Below the pieces are notes generated by a model. The model ran no database searches and was not told the origin of the DNA. It worked only from the letters and a program-made list of their open reading frames with translations. The position numbers and the translations under genes are program-made. From Sphingopyxis sp. LC81 (GTDB lineage: Bacteria > Pseudomonadota > Alphaproteobacteria > Sphingomonadales > Sphingomonadaceae), in contig NZ_JNFD01000036.1 in NCBI RefSeq assembly GCF_000756375.1, forward strand, positions 1-64,000: a stretch of 64,000 nucleotides of DNA, given 5' to 3'. Below are positions 62,123 through 64,000 of the stretch, in pieces. The number at the start of each line of letters is the position of its first letter. Position 1 is the stretch's first letter.

Positions 62123-63406
62123 ATGTACGATCAGTTCTATGGTTTCACCGGGCGTCCGTTCCAGCTGACGCCAGACCCGCATTTCTATTTCGAAAGCGGC
62201 ACCCACCGCAAAGCGATGTCCTACCTGGGTTACGGCCTTGCGCAGGGTGAAGGCTTCATCGTCATCACCGGCGACGTCGGCGCGGGCAAGACGACGCTCG
62301 TCGGCCATCTGATGAACACGATCGACGCCAATCGCCTGACCGCGGTCAAGCTGGTGTCGACGCAGGTCGAGGGTGACGATCTTCTCCGCCTCGTCGCCGA
62401 ACAGTTCGGCATCGAGTGGGAAGGGCAGAGCAAGGCCGAACTGCTGCGCTCGATGGAGCAATATCTGCGCGAACAGGCGCGCGCCGGCCGCCGCACGCTG
62501 TTGATCGTCGACGAGGGGCAGAACCTCGCGATCTCGGCGCTCGAAGAGCTGCGCATGCTGTCGAATTTCCAGCTCGGCGGCCATTCGTTGCTGCAGATCT
62601 TCCTGCTCGGCCAGCCCGAATTCCGCCAGACCTTGTTCCATTCGCCGGCGCTCGAACAGCTGCGCCAGCGGGTGATCGCGACGCACCACCTCGATCCGAT
62701 GGAACCCGAAGAAGTCGAACCCTATATCCTCCACCGTCTCGGCAAGGTCGGCTGGACGGGCAACCCCAGCTTCAGCCCCGACGCGTTCGAGGAAATCTTC
62801 GACTATAGCGAGGGCGTGCCGCGCAAGCTCAACGTCCTCGTCAGCCGCCTGCTGCTCTACGGCGCGGTCGAGCAGATGAACCGCATCACCGCGCAGAATG
62901 TGCGTTCGGTCGTCGCCGAGATCGAGGCCGATCGCGGCATCGACGCGACGACACTCGCGCCGCTGCCCGTCGAAGAGGTTGTTGCCGCCGCCGCCGCCGC
63001 CGTGGCACCGACTCCCGCACCCTTCGCCGTTCCGACGCCCGCGAATGAAGCGCCGCTCGAATGGCCGCAGCGCGCCGCCGAGCCCGCCGCCGATGGACGT
63101 CCGCCCTTCGCCGCGCCCGCCGAACCGGCGCGCGTTGTCCCGCTGACCCCGCCGAAGCCGGTGGAGCCCGAGGCCGAGGTTCTGGAGCTCGCGCCCGAGG
63201 CCGCGGCCGAAGCACCCGCTCCGGCGGCACCCGCGATCGACCCCGAACATCTTGCGGCGCTCGAAGGGCAGATCGCCTCGCTCGAGGCGCGGCTCGTCGA
63301 ACAGGATGCCGCGCTGCGCCGCGTGCTCGACCTGTTGATCGAATGGGTCGAGCGCGATCCGGACAATGCACCCAACCCGCAGAATTCGCGGACCTGGGCT
63401 GCCTGA
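62123..63406 (+). CDS. XrtA-associated AAA ATPase (ExeA-like)
   Basis: 427 residues. The AAA/ExeA domain is at 1-275: 'MYDQFYGFTGRPFQLTPDP' start, Walker A GDVGAGKTT at 50-58, Walker B in 'TLLIVDEGQNLAISALEELRML', and the arginine-rich 'GVPRKLNVLVSRLLLYG' near 240. A long Pro/Ala/Glu-rich linker (about 285-380) and a short coiled C-terminus follow. Such ATPases are standard in exosortase A clusters; they may energise assembly or gene control. The next gene starts 45 bp downstream. Confidence 0.92.
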   Translation: MYDQFYGFTGRPFQLTPDPHFYFESGTHRKAMSYLGYGLAQGEGFIVITGDVGAGKTTLVGHLMNTIDANRLTAVKLVSTQVEGDDLLRLVAEQFGIEWEGQSKAELLRSMEQYLREQARAGRRTLLIVDEGQNLAISALEELRMLSNFQLGGHSLLQIFLLGQPEFRQTLFHSPALEQLRQRVIATHHLDPMEPEEVEPYILHRLGKVGWTGNPSFSPDAFEEIFDYSEGVPRKLNVLVSRLLLYGAVEQMNRITAQNVRSVVAEIEADRGIDATTLAPLPVEEVVAAAAAAVAPTPAPFAVPTPANEAPLEWPQRAAEPAADGRPPFAAPAEPARVVPLTPPKPVEPEAEVLELAPEAAAEAPAPAAPAIDPEHLAALEGQIASLEARLVEQDAALRRVLDLLIEWVERDPDNAPNPQNSRTWAA

Positions 63407-63451
63407 CAACCCGGCCAAAATCGGCTATCCCGCTGATGAAGGTGAGGAAAA

Positions 63452-64000
63452 ATGCAGAACGGCCTGTCGGTCGATGTCGAGGACTGGTTTCAGGTCGGCG
63501 CCTTTGAGCGCACGATCGACCGCGCCGACTGGCCGACGCTCGAATGCCGGGTCGAGGCGAATTGCGACGCGGTGCTGCAGATTTTTGCCGATGCGGGCGC
63601 CAAGGGCACCTTTTTCACCCTGGGCTGGGTGGCCGAACGCTATCCCGCGCTGATCAGGCGCATCGTCGCGGCGGGGCACGAACTTGCCAGCCACGGCTAT
63701 GACCATAAGCGCGTGTTCAACATGACCGCCGACGAATTCGCCGCCGACCTGAAGCAGACACAGGCGATCCTTGAAGACCTCGGCGGGGTCGCCGTGCGCG
63801 GCTATCGTGCACCAAGCTTTTCGGTCGATACGCGCACGCCATGGGCGCATGCCGTGCTCGCCGAACAGGGCTATGCCTATTCGTCGAGCGTCGCGCCCGT
63901 CGTCCACGACCATTATGGCTGGCCGCAAAGCCCGCGCCATGCGTGGCGCCCGCTTCCCGATAGCGACCTCGTCGAATGGCCGGTCACGACCGCGCGCTTT
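63452..64000 (+). CDS. Polysaccharide deacetylase, XrtA-system (partial, 3' end cut)
   Basis: 183 residues are visible from the ATG at 63452 (GAGG site) to the window edge. The NodB-type domain is clear: catalytic/metal residues in 'LSVDVEDWFQVGAF', 'KGTFFTLGWVAERYPAL', and the metal-binding His in 'GHELASHGYDHKRVFN'. 'VRGYRAPSFSV' is the next motif. The type is the deacetylase usually found after the ATPase in exosortase A loci, where it probably trims N-acetyl groups from the exopolysaccharide. The C-terminus and the rest of the locus lie outside the window. Confidence 0.92.
   Translation, partial: MQNGLSVDVEDWFQVGAFERTIDRADWPTLECRVEANCDAVLQIFADAGAKGTFFTLGWVAERYPALIRRIVAAGHELASHGYDHKRVFNMTADEFAADLKQTQAILEDLGGVAVRGYRAPSFSVDTRTPWAHAVLAEQGYAYSSSVAPVVHDHYGWPQSPRHAWRPLPDSDLVEWPVTTARF

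Overview
The window is GC-rich, gene-dense alphaproteobacterial chromosome, most likely from a sphingomonad of the Sphingopyxis type. Three things point there. The envelope-biogenesis cluster bamA-skp-fabZ lacks the lpx genes that normally sit inside it, as expected for bacteria that replace LPS with glycosphingolipids. An alphaproteobacterial-type LexA box (GTTC-N7-GTTC) is present. There are also many sphingomonad-style genes: a GTG-started DJ-1 protein, an AST arginine operon with an M20 hydrolase, and an exosortase-type exopolysaccharide locus. No IS element, prophage, CRISPR array, rRNA or tRNA gene was seen. The genus is an inference from gene content only.

Layout. 1-10553: the start of a large autotransporter, a DUF4126 membrane protein, a NUDIX hydrolase, a 76-residue membrane peptide with its own promoter and terminator, a nitrilase-family amidase, an M16 peptidase, a CPA2 cation/proton antiporter and NADP-isocitrate dehydrogenase. 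10690-12199: psd-pssA for phosphatidylethanolamine synthesis. 12183-12533: a small membrane protein behind a perfect LexA box. 12768-24108: the long housekeeping block rpsB-tsf-pyrH-frr-uppS-cdsA-dxr-rseP-bamA-skp-fabZ-rpmE, covering translation, isoprenoid carrier, phospholipid precursor, outer-membrane assembly and fatty-acid synthesis. 24136-31205: glycerol kinase, an RhlE-type helicase, an MHS-family transporter and two alpha/beta hydrolases. 31338-36540: a DUF5996 protein and a tight minus-strand operon (M20 hydrolase-astA-astB-spermidine synthase-like) for arginine succinyltransferase catabolism.

36593-51330: mixed metabolic and signalling genes: a TraB-like secreted protein, a GGDEF cyclase, malate synthase G, a GFA-family protein, a CorA channel with a structured leader, a GMC oxidoreductase, the tRNA hydroxylase TrhO, a secreted caspase-like peptidase, a methyltransferase and thioredoxin reductase. 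51411-64000: an exosortase A (XrtA)-associated exopolysaccharide locus. Hydrolases 1 and 2, an acyl carrier protein and a GNAT acyltransferase run leftward; an acyl-CoA ligase, a PLP decarboxylase, export lipoprotein, chain-length determinant, tyrosine autokinase, outer-membrane barrel, AAA ATPase and a polysaccharide deacetylase (cut by the window edge) run rightward. The exosortase itself is not in view.

The observations most worth following are the SOS-type small membrane protein next to rpsB, the hairpin that hides the corA ribosome-binding site, the promoter/hairpin arrangement in front of the MHS transporter, the M20 gene occupying the place of astE, and a recurrent TAGGGTCNNGACCCTA palindrome at gene ends.
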